Below, in pieces: positions 43,904-50,116 of a stretch of DNA of 50,116 nucleotides (the stretch's first letter is position 1; each line of letters opens with the position of its first letter). The DNA comes from Labilithrix sp. (lineage in GTDB: Bacteria > Myxococcota_A > Polyangia > Polyangiales > Polyangiaceae). Under the pieces are notes generated by a model, which was not told the origin of the DNA, did not search any database, and saw only the letters and a list, made by a program, of their open reading frames with translations. A program made the position numbers and the translations under genes. The stretch lies in NCBI GenBank assembly GCA_019637175.1, contig JAHBWD010000066.1:1-50116 (forward strand), given 5' to 3'.

Positions 43904-45013
43904 TCATCGAGACTCGCACTGGACCTGCATCTCGACGTCGCACTGGGTGCCTTGAACGGCCCACGGACGACAACGACACGGACCGGCGCTGGTCGCGGTC
44001 GAACGTCCCGACGATCCGCACGCGCCGATGGCGTTCGCCTGGGCTCGAGACTTGGCGAAGCTGCACGCCATCGCTTCGCCGTTGCCTTCGCCGGTGCCGG
44101 AGACGGACGACGACCACGTCCGCGTCGGCGACGCGCTTCCTCTCGAACGAGGAGCGTCGTCGTTGTCGGCGTCGCGATCTCTCGTGGCTTCTGGCTTCGT
44201 GGGCTCGTCGATCGCGACGTTGCCATGACGGACCAGCTCGCCGCACGCCCACTCGTTGACGCGGCCTCGACGTCGGTCGTCGGGCGATCGGCCTTCGCAC
44301 GCACGCTTCAGCAACGCGATGCCCTGCGCCTTGTTCTGAGCGACACCGGCCTTCGCATCACCCGCGTAGAGCCGGTCGCCCAGAACGGCGCAGCCGCCGG
44401 GGTGGAAGAAGTCGTCCTCCGCTGCGCATAGCTCGCGCGCCCATGCGAGGGCCTCGGGAACCCTCTCGTGGAACTGCATGTGGAGTTGGACGGCCGAGAG
44501 ACACGCGCTCGCGCGATCCCTCGTCCGCTCGAGCGAGGCGCGGCACTCCTCGGCGCCCCGACGACCGGCCTGGACGCGGAAGCCGATCGATGCCGCGAGC
44601 AGCTCGGCAGCGGATCCCGACTGCGCGATCTCGCGACATGAGACGAGGTCCGAGGCGTCGTTGGTCCGTGGGCAGACGCTCTTCGCGTCTTCCGATCGAT
44701 CGGCGATCTCCTGCAGCCCTTGCGCCTGATCGGCCGCCGACTTGCATGACCGGTGGTGACCTCGCCTGCATCCGATGGCGAACAGCTCGAACGCCCCACG
44801 CTCGTCGTGTCGATTGATCGATAGGTAGAGGCCGCCCAGGTAACAGGGCTCGCCTTCGCCCGCCGATCTGCACGCGGCGACCTGCGTCTCACTCGAAGGC
44901 TGCGCCTGAGACTCAGCGTCGGGAAACGACGGCGGGCGAGCGTCGACGGGCGGCGCTCCGCATCCGACGCTGATCGCGATCGTTCCGGCGAGCCCAGCGC
45001 GTACTCCCCACAT
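43904..45013 (-). CDS. Sel1-like Cys-rich lipoprotein
   Basis: 369 aa. Lipobox SVGC (Cys18), Pro/Ser-rich linker, then helical repeats with paired cysteines (AFELFAIGCRRGHHRSCKSA; PGGCAVLGDRLYAGDAKAG; KAQGIALLKRACEG) as in Sel1/TPR-like beta-lactamase-type proteins. The C-terminal 100 residues are Ser/Arg-rich with little order. Sel1 proteins usually scaffold partners at the envelope. GC is lower and codon choice more mixed than in adjacent genes. An A/G-rich GAGGGGG stretch lies just before the ATG. Confidence 0.7.
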   Translation of the reverse strand: MWGVRAGLAGTIAISVGCGAPPVDARPPSFPDAESQAQPSSETQVAACRSAGEGEPCYLGGLYLSINRHDERGAFELFAIGCRRGHHRSCKSAADQAQGLQEIADRSEDAKSVCPRTNDASDLVSCREIAQSGSAAELLAASIGFRVQAGRRGAEECRASLERTRDRASACLSAVQLHMQFHERVPEALAWARELCAAEDDFFHPGGCAVLGDRLYAGDAKAGVAQNKAQGIALLKRACEGRSPDDRRRGRVNEWACGELVRHGNVAIDEPTKPEATRDRDADNDDAPRSRGSASPTRTWSSSVSGTGEGNGEAMACSFAKSRAQANAIGACGSSGRSTATSAGPCRCRPWAVQGTQCDVEMQVQCESR

Positions 45014-45103
45014 GTCCCCCTCCGTCGCGAGCCTCGAGCTCGCAATCGTAGCCTAAATCGTAGCTTACTTTGCGCTCTCGGCTCCAGGCGGACTTGCGCG
45101 CGC

Positions 45104-45775
45104 CTATCGGCGGCGGAGCTCGGCTTCGAGCTCGGCGATGCGCTCGTCGGCCCGGCGGTGCGCCTCGTCGTGGGTGGGGATGAGATCGCGCCCCGCGGCA
45201 TCTCTCGCGACGCGGAGCGCAGCGACGATGTCGGCGAGCGGGGCGACGACGAAATGAAGGTCGATCGTCACGCAGGGCGTCCGGTCACCTTCGACGACGC
45301 GCTCGACGAGATCGTCGTCGAGTCGGTCGAACGCGCGAAGGCGCGAGCCGGCCGGCTGATCGGCGTCGAAGACGATGAGCTCCCGAACGCCTAGCTCGTG
45401 GTAGCGGACGAGCTTCTCCTCGAGCGTCCACATCTCGGTCGCGTCGCTGTTGCTCAGGATCTCGACGGCGAGCTCGGGTACGCCGCGCTCCCAGGTCTTC
45501 CAAGATGCGAAATGAGCTCGGGGCGCGCCGAGCTTCACGAAAGCGTCGGGTGCCACGCAGCGGCGTGGGCTCGCCGCGTTGAAGTAAACGAACTGGTCGG
45601 CGCCCACGGTGTGATCTCTGCCGACGGCGTCGCGCAGGATCTGAAGGAGCGCGGCGCAGAGATCGAAGTGCAACGTCGTCTGCCCCAAGTGCTCGTTCTC
45701 CGCTTCGCTGTCGGGAAAGCGCAGCGGCACGACGGGCCGAACGTGCCTCAGAGACGACGCGCGGATCGTTGACAT
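45104..45775 (-). CDS. Uma2-family putative endonuclease
   Basis: 223 aa from ATG 45775; TAAGCT ends 7 bases upstream. PD-(D/E)xK core: APDAFVKLG, then VPELAVEILSNSD, then EEKLVRYHELGVRELIVFD, in the order typical of Uma2 (DUF820). These proteins are abundant in cyanobacteria and myxobacteria, often as many paralogues; real substrates are poorly known. A coiled-coil end (DERIAELEAELRRR) suggests dimerisation. No restriction or toxin partner adjoins it. Confidence 0.9.
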   Translation of the reverse strand: MSTIRASSLRHVRPVVPLRFPDSEAENEHLGQTTLHFDLCAALLQILRDAVGRDHTVGADQFVYFNAASPRRCVAPDAFVKLGAPRAHFASWKTWERGVPELAVEILSNSDATEMWTLEEKLVRYHELGVRELIVFDADQPAGSRLRAFDRLDDDLVERVVEGDRTPCVTIDLHFVVAPLADIVAALRVARDAAGRDLIPTHDEAHRRADERIAELEAELRRR

Positions 45776-45887
45776 CGAAGGGAGCTTAGCGCTCTCGGTG
45801 CGTGCAGCCACGGCTGAGCGAGAGCAGGGCGTGTGCCGAGATCGCGACCGAATGATCTCCGGGATTTGCGGGCTCGACGGGGTGGCG

Positions 45888-45909
45888 CGGCCACTCTTGG
45901 GGGTGGCCG
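45888..45909 (-). terminator. hairpin downstream of the glycosyltransferase gene
   Basis: CGGCCAC, 8-base loop, GTGGCCG: a perfect 7-bp stem 16 bases beyond the stop of the minus-strand gene ending at 45926. No U-tract. The rest of 45776-45925 shows nothing recognisable. Confidence 0.4.
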
Positions 45910-45925
45910 GGCCAGGTTCGTATGC

Positions 45926-47029
45926 CTACGCCGCGCGGCGGAGCGGGGCGGCGAGGCCGACGGCGAGATCGACGACCGCGCGCGCGGCGCCGGTGGGGAC
46001 GAGCGCGCGCGCGCGACCGCCCATCGCCGCGAGCGAGGCTTCGTTGCGGAGCGCGTCCAGCGCGCTCCCGACGTCGTCGACGCTCGGGGCGATGCCGGCG
46101 CCGCCGCCGACCACGAAGGCCTCGTTGAGCTTCTCGTTGCCCGGCACCGCGGACGCGATCACCATCGGGCGTCCCGCGGTGAGCGTCTCGGTGACGGTGA
46201 GGCCGCCGGCCTTGCCGACGACGACGTGCGCCTCGGCGACGCGGGCGGGCATGTCCTTCTCGAAGCCGATGACGCGCGCGGGGACGCCCGCCTCGTCGGC
46301 GACGCGGGCGACGCGCGCGGCGAGGCCCTTGCTCGCGCCGCAGACGACGGTGAGCTCGACGTCGGGTACGAAGGCGAACGAACGAACGATGCGTGCCATC
46401 GGACCGTGGCCGAAGCCGCCGCTCGTCACGAGCACGCGCAGCGTTCGCGGTACGACGCCGAGCGCGGGAATGCGCTCGAACGCTTCGCGCACGGGGATGC
46501 CCGTGCGCACGATGCGCGATCGCGGCGCGCCGTGGCTCTCGAGCTCCGCGCCGGCGGCGCCGTAGGCGACCGCCCACGCGTCGACGCCGCGCTCGGCCCA
46601 ATGCGCGTGCGCGCAGTAGTCGGTGACGACGCCGAGGAGCGGCGCCGAGAGCGCTCCCTTGCGCCGCGCGCGCCCGAGGACGACGAGCGGCAGGTGGTGC
46701 GTCGCGACGACGACGCGCGGCGCGAGCGCGAGCACGCGCTCGGTGAGCCTGCCGAACACGAGGTTGTCGAACCCGAGGCGGAGCGGCTCGAACGCCGAGC
46801 GGCGGCGATTGGCTGCGAAGTACATCTGTCCGTAGAGCTCCGGCGTCGCGCTCTGGCCCGTGAGGTGCGCGCGCACGTACGTGTCGCCGGCCCACTTGGG
46901 CGCGTGGTCGAAGATGTTCACGATCTCGACGCGGAGACCTCGAGCCCGCGCGGCCTCTGCCGTGGCGAGGGCCGCCGACTTGTGACCACCACCGACGGGA
47001 CTGTAGACGACGACGAGATCCGTACCCAT
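45926..47029 (-). CDS. MGDG-synthase/UgtP-like glycosyltransferase
   Basis: 367 aa from ATG 47029; GGAGG lies 6 bases upstream. Two-domain GT28-type fold. The N-terminal lipid-acceptor side starts VVVYSPVGGGHKSAALATAE, the GGGH signature of monogalactosyldiacylglycerol synthases and processive diacylglycerol glucosyltransferases. The C-terminal nucleotide-sugar side has LVTSGGFGHGPMA and VVGKAGGLTVTETLTAGRP. Expected to glycosylate diacylglycerol at the inner membrane. A 25-base dyad lies about 70 bases upstream of the start. Confidence 0.9.
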   Translation of the reverse strand: MGTDLVVVYSPVGGGHKSAALATAEAARARGLRVEIVNIFDHAPKWAGDTYVRAHLTGQSATPELYGQMYFAANRRRSAFEPLRLGFDNLVFGRLTERVLALAPRVVVATHHLPLVVLGRARRKGALSAPLLGVVTDYCAHAHWAERGVDAWAVAYGAAGAELESHGAPRSRIVRTGIPVREAFERIPALGVVPRTLRVLVTSGGFGHGPMARIVRSFAFVPDVELTVVCGASKGLAARVARVADEAGVPARVIGFEKDMPARVAEAHVVVGKAGGLTVTETLTAGRPMVIASAVPGNEKLNEAFVVGGGAGIAPSVDDVGSALDALRNEASLAAMGGRARALVPTGAARAVVDLAVGLAAPLRRAA

Positions 47030-47098
47030 CCGTACCTCCTGCTTCGCCGAGGAGGAGAGCAAGCGGCGATCCCACGGCGCTTTCCCGGGAAATCATGA

Positions 47099-47123
47099 GG
47101 TTGAGTGGTTGAACCACTCAACC
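47099..47123. promoter_or_regulatory. 25-base perfect dyad, copy 1
   Basis: GGTTGAGTGGTT, a central G, and AACCACTCAACC: a perfect 12-bp inverted repeat. It lies 69 bases upstream of the glycosyltransferase start. TTTCCCGGGAAA (47081-47092), another perfect palindrome, sits between them. Looks like a dimeric regulator operator; copy 2 is at 47560. The rest of 47030-47281 holds no convincing gene. Confidence 0.65.
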
Positions 47124-47281
47124 GGGAATGCGTACTTACGCACCACCCCGCGCAGCCGCCTTCGCGCCGTCCGACACCGCTCAGCGCGACCGAGGCTTCC
47201 GGCTCGTCTTGCGTCGCGCCGCTCGCTTGGGCTTCGTCGCCTCGAGAGCTTGCGCGCGACAGCCGCTCGACGAACGCTTCG

Positions 47282-47503
47282 TCAGAAGACGAACCCGCCA
47301 TCCGCGCGACGCTTCAAGAGGAAGTGTTTGCCGGTGCCGAACGGCTGGAGCACGCTCGCGAGGATCGTGATGAGCGACTGCTCGTCCATGTCGGGGAGGA
47401 GCGGTCGAACGCGCACGCGCGCCTCCTCGATCTGCGCGCCGAGGGTGGCGCTGTCGATCGGCTTCGCGCGGCGTTTGCGTCGAGGACCCACGCTCTTCCT
47501 CAT
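47282..47503 (-). CDS. 73-aa basic protein, function unknown
   Basis: 73 aa from ATG 47503, supported by TATGTT ending 7 bases upstream. A basic start (RKSVGPRRKRRAKP) precedes a helical segment (SATLGAQIEEARVRVRPLLP), an acidic turn and a hydrophobic helix (DEQSLITILASVLQPFGTG), then KHFLLKRRADGGFVF. The layout could be a small DNA- or RNA-associated protein. No family recognised. It is bracketed by the two dyads at 47099 and 47560. Confidence 0.55.
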   Translation of the reverse strand: MRKSVGPRRKRRAKPIDSATLGAQIEEARVRVRPLLPDMDEQSLITILASVLQPFGTGKHFLLKRRADGGFVF

Positions 47504-47559
47504 GTCGCGGAACATAGCACGCGAGGCGCCGGGCAACCTCGACGGCTCTGCTCGCCGTC

Positions 47560-47583
47560 GGTAAGTGGTTGAGCCACTCAACC
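47560..47583. promoter_or_regulatory. 25-base dyad, copy 2 (imperfect)
   Basis: GGTAAGTGGTTGA followed by GCCACTCAACC: it differs from copy 1 by one base missing and two substitutions, with AGTGG/CCACT symmetry kept. It lies 56 bases upstream of the 73-aa gene on one strand and 108 bases upstream of ATG 47692 on the other. Confidence 0.6.
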
Positions 47584-47691
47584 AAGGCACGTCGCCGTCG
47601 CAGCTTCGCGCTCACTTTTTGCGCAACTTCCGGCGCGGGATGGCCGACACGGTGCTTTGATTCGCCTGAGCTCATCAGGGGAACATTCGTC

Positions 47692-48408
47692 ATGGCCATC
47701 CACGACACCGAACCGGAGCGTGGGCCGGTGACCGATCGCGATGAGGCCGCGCCGAAGCGGGCTGAGTCCGACGCGGCCTCGCTCCTCGCCGATCTCGCGC
47801 GCGCGCCTCAGGCCGTCGACGGCGTCGCCGAGACCGCCGGCCACATGGCGGCCGCGGCGGCTGTCGGGCCTCATCGACCGGCGGCGTCGAGAGCGGCGGT
47901 GGTGGATGAGCGAGCCGTCGTCGTCAACATCACGCAGCCGCTCCCGCACGTCACGCGCGCGCCGAACGACGCCGACACCATCGAGGATCTCCCGCGCCCG
48001 CTCCAGTACTCGACGGTTCCGAGTCTCCGCGCGCAATCGAAGCGACGATGGTACGTAGGGTGTGCGATCGTCGCGGCCGTGGCGCTAGGCGTCGGGGGAG
48101 GCGCGTCGCTGTTCGCGCCGCGGCGCGCGGTGAGCGACTTCGCGCCGACGGGCACTGTCTCGGCGCCGGCCGCGCCGAAGGCCTCCGAGGCGCCGCCGGC
48201 CGTGAGCGTCGTGAGTGTCGGAAACATCGAGGAGCCGCCGAGCGCGCCGTCGTCCCGTCCGCGACCACTCGACACCGGGCGGCCCTCCCCGCTTCGATCG
48301 GCGTCGCCAGCGACGGCTGCGAAGGCCGCCACGTCGTCCGAAGCGCCGCCGCGGCCCTCGCCGCCCCCGCCACAGACCTCGGCTGGAGACTTTCCGTGGA
48401 GACAATGA
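47692..48408 (+). CDS. single-pass membrane protein with low-complexity arms
   Basis: 238 aa from ATG 47692 with AGGGGA about 9 bases upstream. The N-terminal 115 residues are polar and acidic (TEPERGPVTDRDEAAPKRAE), without a recognised fold. A basic KRRW precedes the only membrane helix (YVGCAIVAAVALGVGGGASL, about 122-142). The C-terminal 95 residues are Ala/Pro/Ser-rich, ending SPPPPQTSAGDFPWRQ. Presumably cytoplasmic N-terminus and periplasmic C-terminus. Its stop overlaps the next start (ATGA, 48405-48408), so it is made with a TPR/PEGA protein. Confidence 0.75.
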   Translation: MAIHDTEPERGPVTDRDEAAPKRAESDAASLLADLARAPQAVDGVAETAGHMAAAAAVGPHRPAASRAAVVDERAVVVNITQPLPHVTRAPNDADTIEDLPRPLQYSTVPSLRAQSKRRWYVGCAIVAAVALGVGGGASLFAPRRAVSDFAPTGTVSAPAAPKASEAPPAVSVVSVGNIEEPPSAPSSRPRPLDTGRPSPLRSASPATAAKAATSSEAPPRPSPPPPQTSAGDFPWRQ

Positions 48409-49391
48409 AGATCGACTCTTCTCTGCTGCGACCGCTCTTCGTGTCCGCCACGGTCGTCGCGCTCGCGTGTCTCGTCGCGCGCCCTGCTCGTGCGGACGAC
48501 GATCCGCGCAAGAAGGCGGCGGAGACGACCTTTCAGGAAGGCGTGCGTCTGCATGGCCAGGGCAAGCACGAAGAAGCGCTCGCGAAGCTGCGTCAGGCCT
48601 ACGAGACGTATCCCTCACCGAACACGCTCACCGGGATCGCGCGCGTCGAACAGGCGCTCGGGCGCGAGCTGCAAGCCCTGCGACACTACCGTGAGGCGAT
48701 CCGCAACCCGCTGACGCACCCCGAGAACGCCGACCGCTCGCGCGCGGCCGTGAAGGAGCTCGAGACGAAGCTCGCGCGTGTCGACATCAAGGGCCCGGCG
48801 GGTCTCACGATCGTGGTCGACGGGGCTCGTTACGTCTTGCCTCTCGTCGAGCCGCTCGACGTGCAGCCCGACACGTTCGTCGTCGAGGGCACGCTCGGAG
48901 AGACGCGGTATCAGGGCCGAGCCACGGCGGTCGTCGGGCGCGTCACCGAGATCGAGCTCAGGGCCGATGCGCTTCCGCCGGCGGCGGCGTCCGCGTCGCC
49001 TTCGACGGTCGCACCCCTCGAGCGCGAATCGAGCTTCTGGGACGCTGGGCGGATCGTCGGGCTCGCGGCCTTTGGAGTCGGCATCGCGTCGATCGGTGCG
49101 GGGGCGTTCTTCGGCGGTGAGTCGAACGACGCCGCGGCGCGCGCGAGCGATCTACAAACGCGGCTCGGGCGAGACGGCTGCGCGGCGAGTCCGCCCCCCG
49201 TCGGGTGCGTCGAGCTACGCGATGCGCGCGACGCGCAGTCGCGCGACGCGACGCTGTCCACCGTCTTCATCGTGACGGGCGTGCTCGCGAGCGCGGCCGG
49301 CGCTGCCCTCTTCGTTTGGCCTCGGTCGAACGTGCGGGTCACACCCGCTGCCGGAGGCGGCGCCGCGCTACACCTGGTGGGGAGCTTTTGA
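48405..49391 (+). CDS. TPR/PEGA envelope protein with two C-terminal membrane segments
   Basis: 328 aa. Signal peptide to about residue 30 (CLVARPARADD). TPR-like repeats at about 36-110 (FQEGVRLHGQGKHEEALAKL; VEQALGRELQALRHYREAI). PEGA-like beta domain at about 122-190 (GPAGLTIVVDGARYVLPLVE). Two hydrophobic segments follow at about 223-243 and 285-303, and the end is ALHLVGSF. Same order of parts and a C-terminal Phe as the protein at 78-1001, though the sequences are diverged. Second gene of a coupled pair; a lipoprotein gene follows 28 bases later. Confidence 0.83.
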   Translation: MKIDSSLLRPLFVSATVVALACLVARPARADDDPRKKAAETTFQEGVRLHGQGKHEEALAKLRQAYETYPSPNTLTGIARVEQALGRELQALRHYREAIRNPLTHPENADRSRAAVKELETKLARVDIKGPAGLTIVVDGARYVLPLVEPLDVQPDTFVVEGTLGETRYQGRATAVVGRVTEIELRADALPPAAASASPSTVAPLERESSFWDAGRIVGLAAFGVGIASIGAGAFFGGESNDAAARASDLQTRLGRDGCAASPPPVGCVELRDARDAQSRDATLSTVFIVTGVLASAAGAALFVWPRSNVRVTPAAGGGAALHLVGSF

Positions 49392-49419
49392 CTAAAATGG
49401 GAAATACGGGGAGATCGAC

Positions 49420-50116
49420 ATGCAAACCTTGAAGCCTTTGGCACTCGTCGCCGCGACGGTCACGCTCGCGGCCGCGTGCGGCACGGAGACGTCCGGCACC
49501 TGCGAGGAGACGAGCTCGTGTCCCGGCGCGCTCGACGGCGGCGCTGACGCGCCAGGCGACGTGGTGGGTCCGCCTCCCGGGTGCGACGCGTCATTGGAGC
49601 CGAAGGACGCGCCGAAGTGCGTGGTGAGCGAGTACGGAGTGTTCGTCGACGGGACGGGTGGGAGCGACGTGAACGCGGGCACGAAGGACTCTCCTGTGAA
49701 GTCGATCGGCGCTGCGCTGGGTAAGCTGGGCGGCAAGCCTCGCGTGTACGTCTGCGAGGGGACGTACGCGGAGCACGTGAAGCTGACGAGCGCGGTGTCG
49801 TTGTACGGCGGCTTCGCGTGCGGGGCGTGGAGCTACAGCGGGGCCAAGGCGCGTGTGGCGCCGAGCGACGCGGGGTACGCGCTGGAGATCGTGGGCGTGA
49901 GCGGAGCGGTGACGATATCGGACGCGGCGTTCGTTCCAGCTGCGGGTACGGCGGGGTCTCTGTCGAGTGTGAGCGGTTTCGTGAGCGGTTCGACGTCGGT
50001 GACGCTGCGGCGCGTGGAGCTCGAGGCGAAGGCGGGTGCGAAGGGTAAGGATGAGGCGAAGGCGGCGGCTGGTTTGCTGATGACGTCGATGCCGACAGCC
50101 GGGACGCTGGATGGCA
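49420..50116 (+). CDS. DUF1565/beta-helix-type lipoprotein, 3' end beyond the window
   Basis: Start ATG 49420; GGGGAG lies 6 bases upstream. The first 232 codons are visible and the frame is open to the window edge. Lipobox LAAAC (Cys20), Cys-rich linker, then FVDGTGGSDVNAGTKDSPVK and VYVCEGTYAEHVKLTSAVSL, the hallmark opening of DUF1565 parallel beta-helix proteins, which are usually long surface proteins. Codon choice differs from neighbours: CTG and GTG prevail over CTC and GTC, with many GGT, TCT and GCT codons, so the gene may have been acquired or be a recombining surface-protein gene. Confidence 0.8.
   Translation, partial: MQTLKPLALVAATVTLAAACGTETSGTCEETSSCPGALDGGADAPGDVVGPPPGCDASLEPKDAPKCVVSEYGVFVDGTGGSDVNAGTKDSPVKSIGAALGKLGGKPRVYVCEGTYAEHVKLTSAVSLYGGFACGAWSYSGAKARVAPSDAGYALEIVGVSGAVTISDAAFVPAAGTAGSLSSVSGFVSGSTSVTLRRVELEAKAGAKGKDEAKAAAGLLMTSMPTAGTLDG

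Noticed and set aside
45104..45775. Uma2 protein as part of a restriction or defence island
   Set aside because: No methyltransferase, helicase, toxin or mobile gene adjoins it; such genes are scattered widely in this group.
46918..47301. 127-codon minus-strand frame overlapping the end of the 73-aa gene and the start of the glycosyltransferase
   Set aside because: Only its first 30 residues look protein-like; the rest is a frame shadow of the glycosyltransferase, which has a good Shine-Dalgarno.

Overview
The window looks like a chromosomal segment of a myxobacterium, most likely of the Polyangiales (Labilithrix/Sandaracinus-like). The basis is very high GC with C/G-ending codons, more than twenty predicted lipoproteins (many cysteine-rich), a eukaryotic-type Ser/Thr kinase and a PPP-type phosphatase, TPR-PEGA proteins, and one protein with a MYXO-CTERM-like tail. 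This placement is inference. There is no rRNA, CRISPR array, phage or insertion sequence; one tRNA-Arg(UCU) is present.

Layout. 0-3.8 kb: tail of an unseen gene, then a tightly packed TPR/PEGA protein, a Cys-rich lipoprotein and a lipoprotein with a type-I periplasmic-binding fold, then a small lipoprotein. 3.9-7.0 kb: secA. 7.1-8.2 kb: two small lipoproteins. 8.2-8.6 kb: a block of hairpin-forming and tandem repeats. 8.7-12.5 kb: gcvP, convergent with a tandem-ACT (GcvR-like) protein and two sister 60-70 aa Cys-rich lipoproteins. 12.6-16.2 kb: lipoproteins and secreted proteins, partly in DNA of lower GC with a breakpoint inside one gene. 16.2-20.0 kb: a VWA protein, a nucleotidyltransferase/72-aa pair, a HEAT-like protein and a DUF1080 lipoprotein. 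20.0-21.5 kb: tRNA-Arg and a TetR regulator divergent from a COQ4-family gene over two perfect operators. 21.5-28.8 kb: di-haem cytochrome lipoprotein, frameshifted kinase, cholesterol-oxidase-like GMC flavoenzyme, double-psi-barrel lipoprotein, TerB-PPP phosphatase. 28.8-37.6 kb: VanY-type peptidase, MYXO-CTERM-like protein, metzincin lipoprotein, HTTM membrane protein, diiron ferritin-like protein, and two lipoproteins sharing a PPTSGNLPAP repeat. 37.6-41.9 kb: a carbohydrate-type ABC importer whose binding protein is fused to one permease. 42-47 kb: secreted esterase, guanidine-III riboswitch with Gdx/SugE exporter, Sel1-like lipoprotein, Uma2 nuclease, MGDG-synthase-like glycosyltransferase. 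47-50 kb: a small unknown gene between two matching dyads, then a membrane protein, a second TPR/PEGA protein and the start of a DUF1565-type lipoprotein.

Expression signals. Many genes lack a Shine-Dalgarno site and instead have a TANNNT box 6-11 bases upstream of the start codon, which suggests widespread leaderless transcription. Others are coupled by ATGA or TGATG overlaps. The clearest regulated units are the guanidine-III riboswitch/Gdx exporter and the TetR/COQ4 pair. The window is dominated by cell-envelope proteins, and most of the small lipoproteins have no assignable function.
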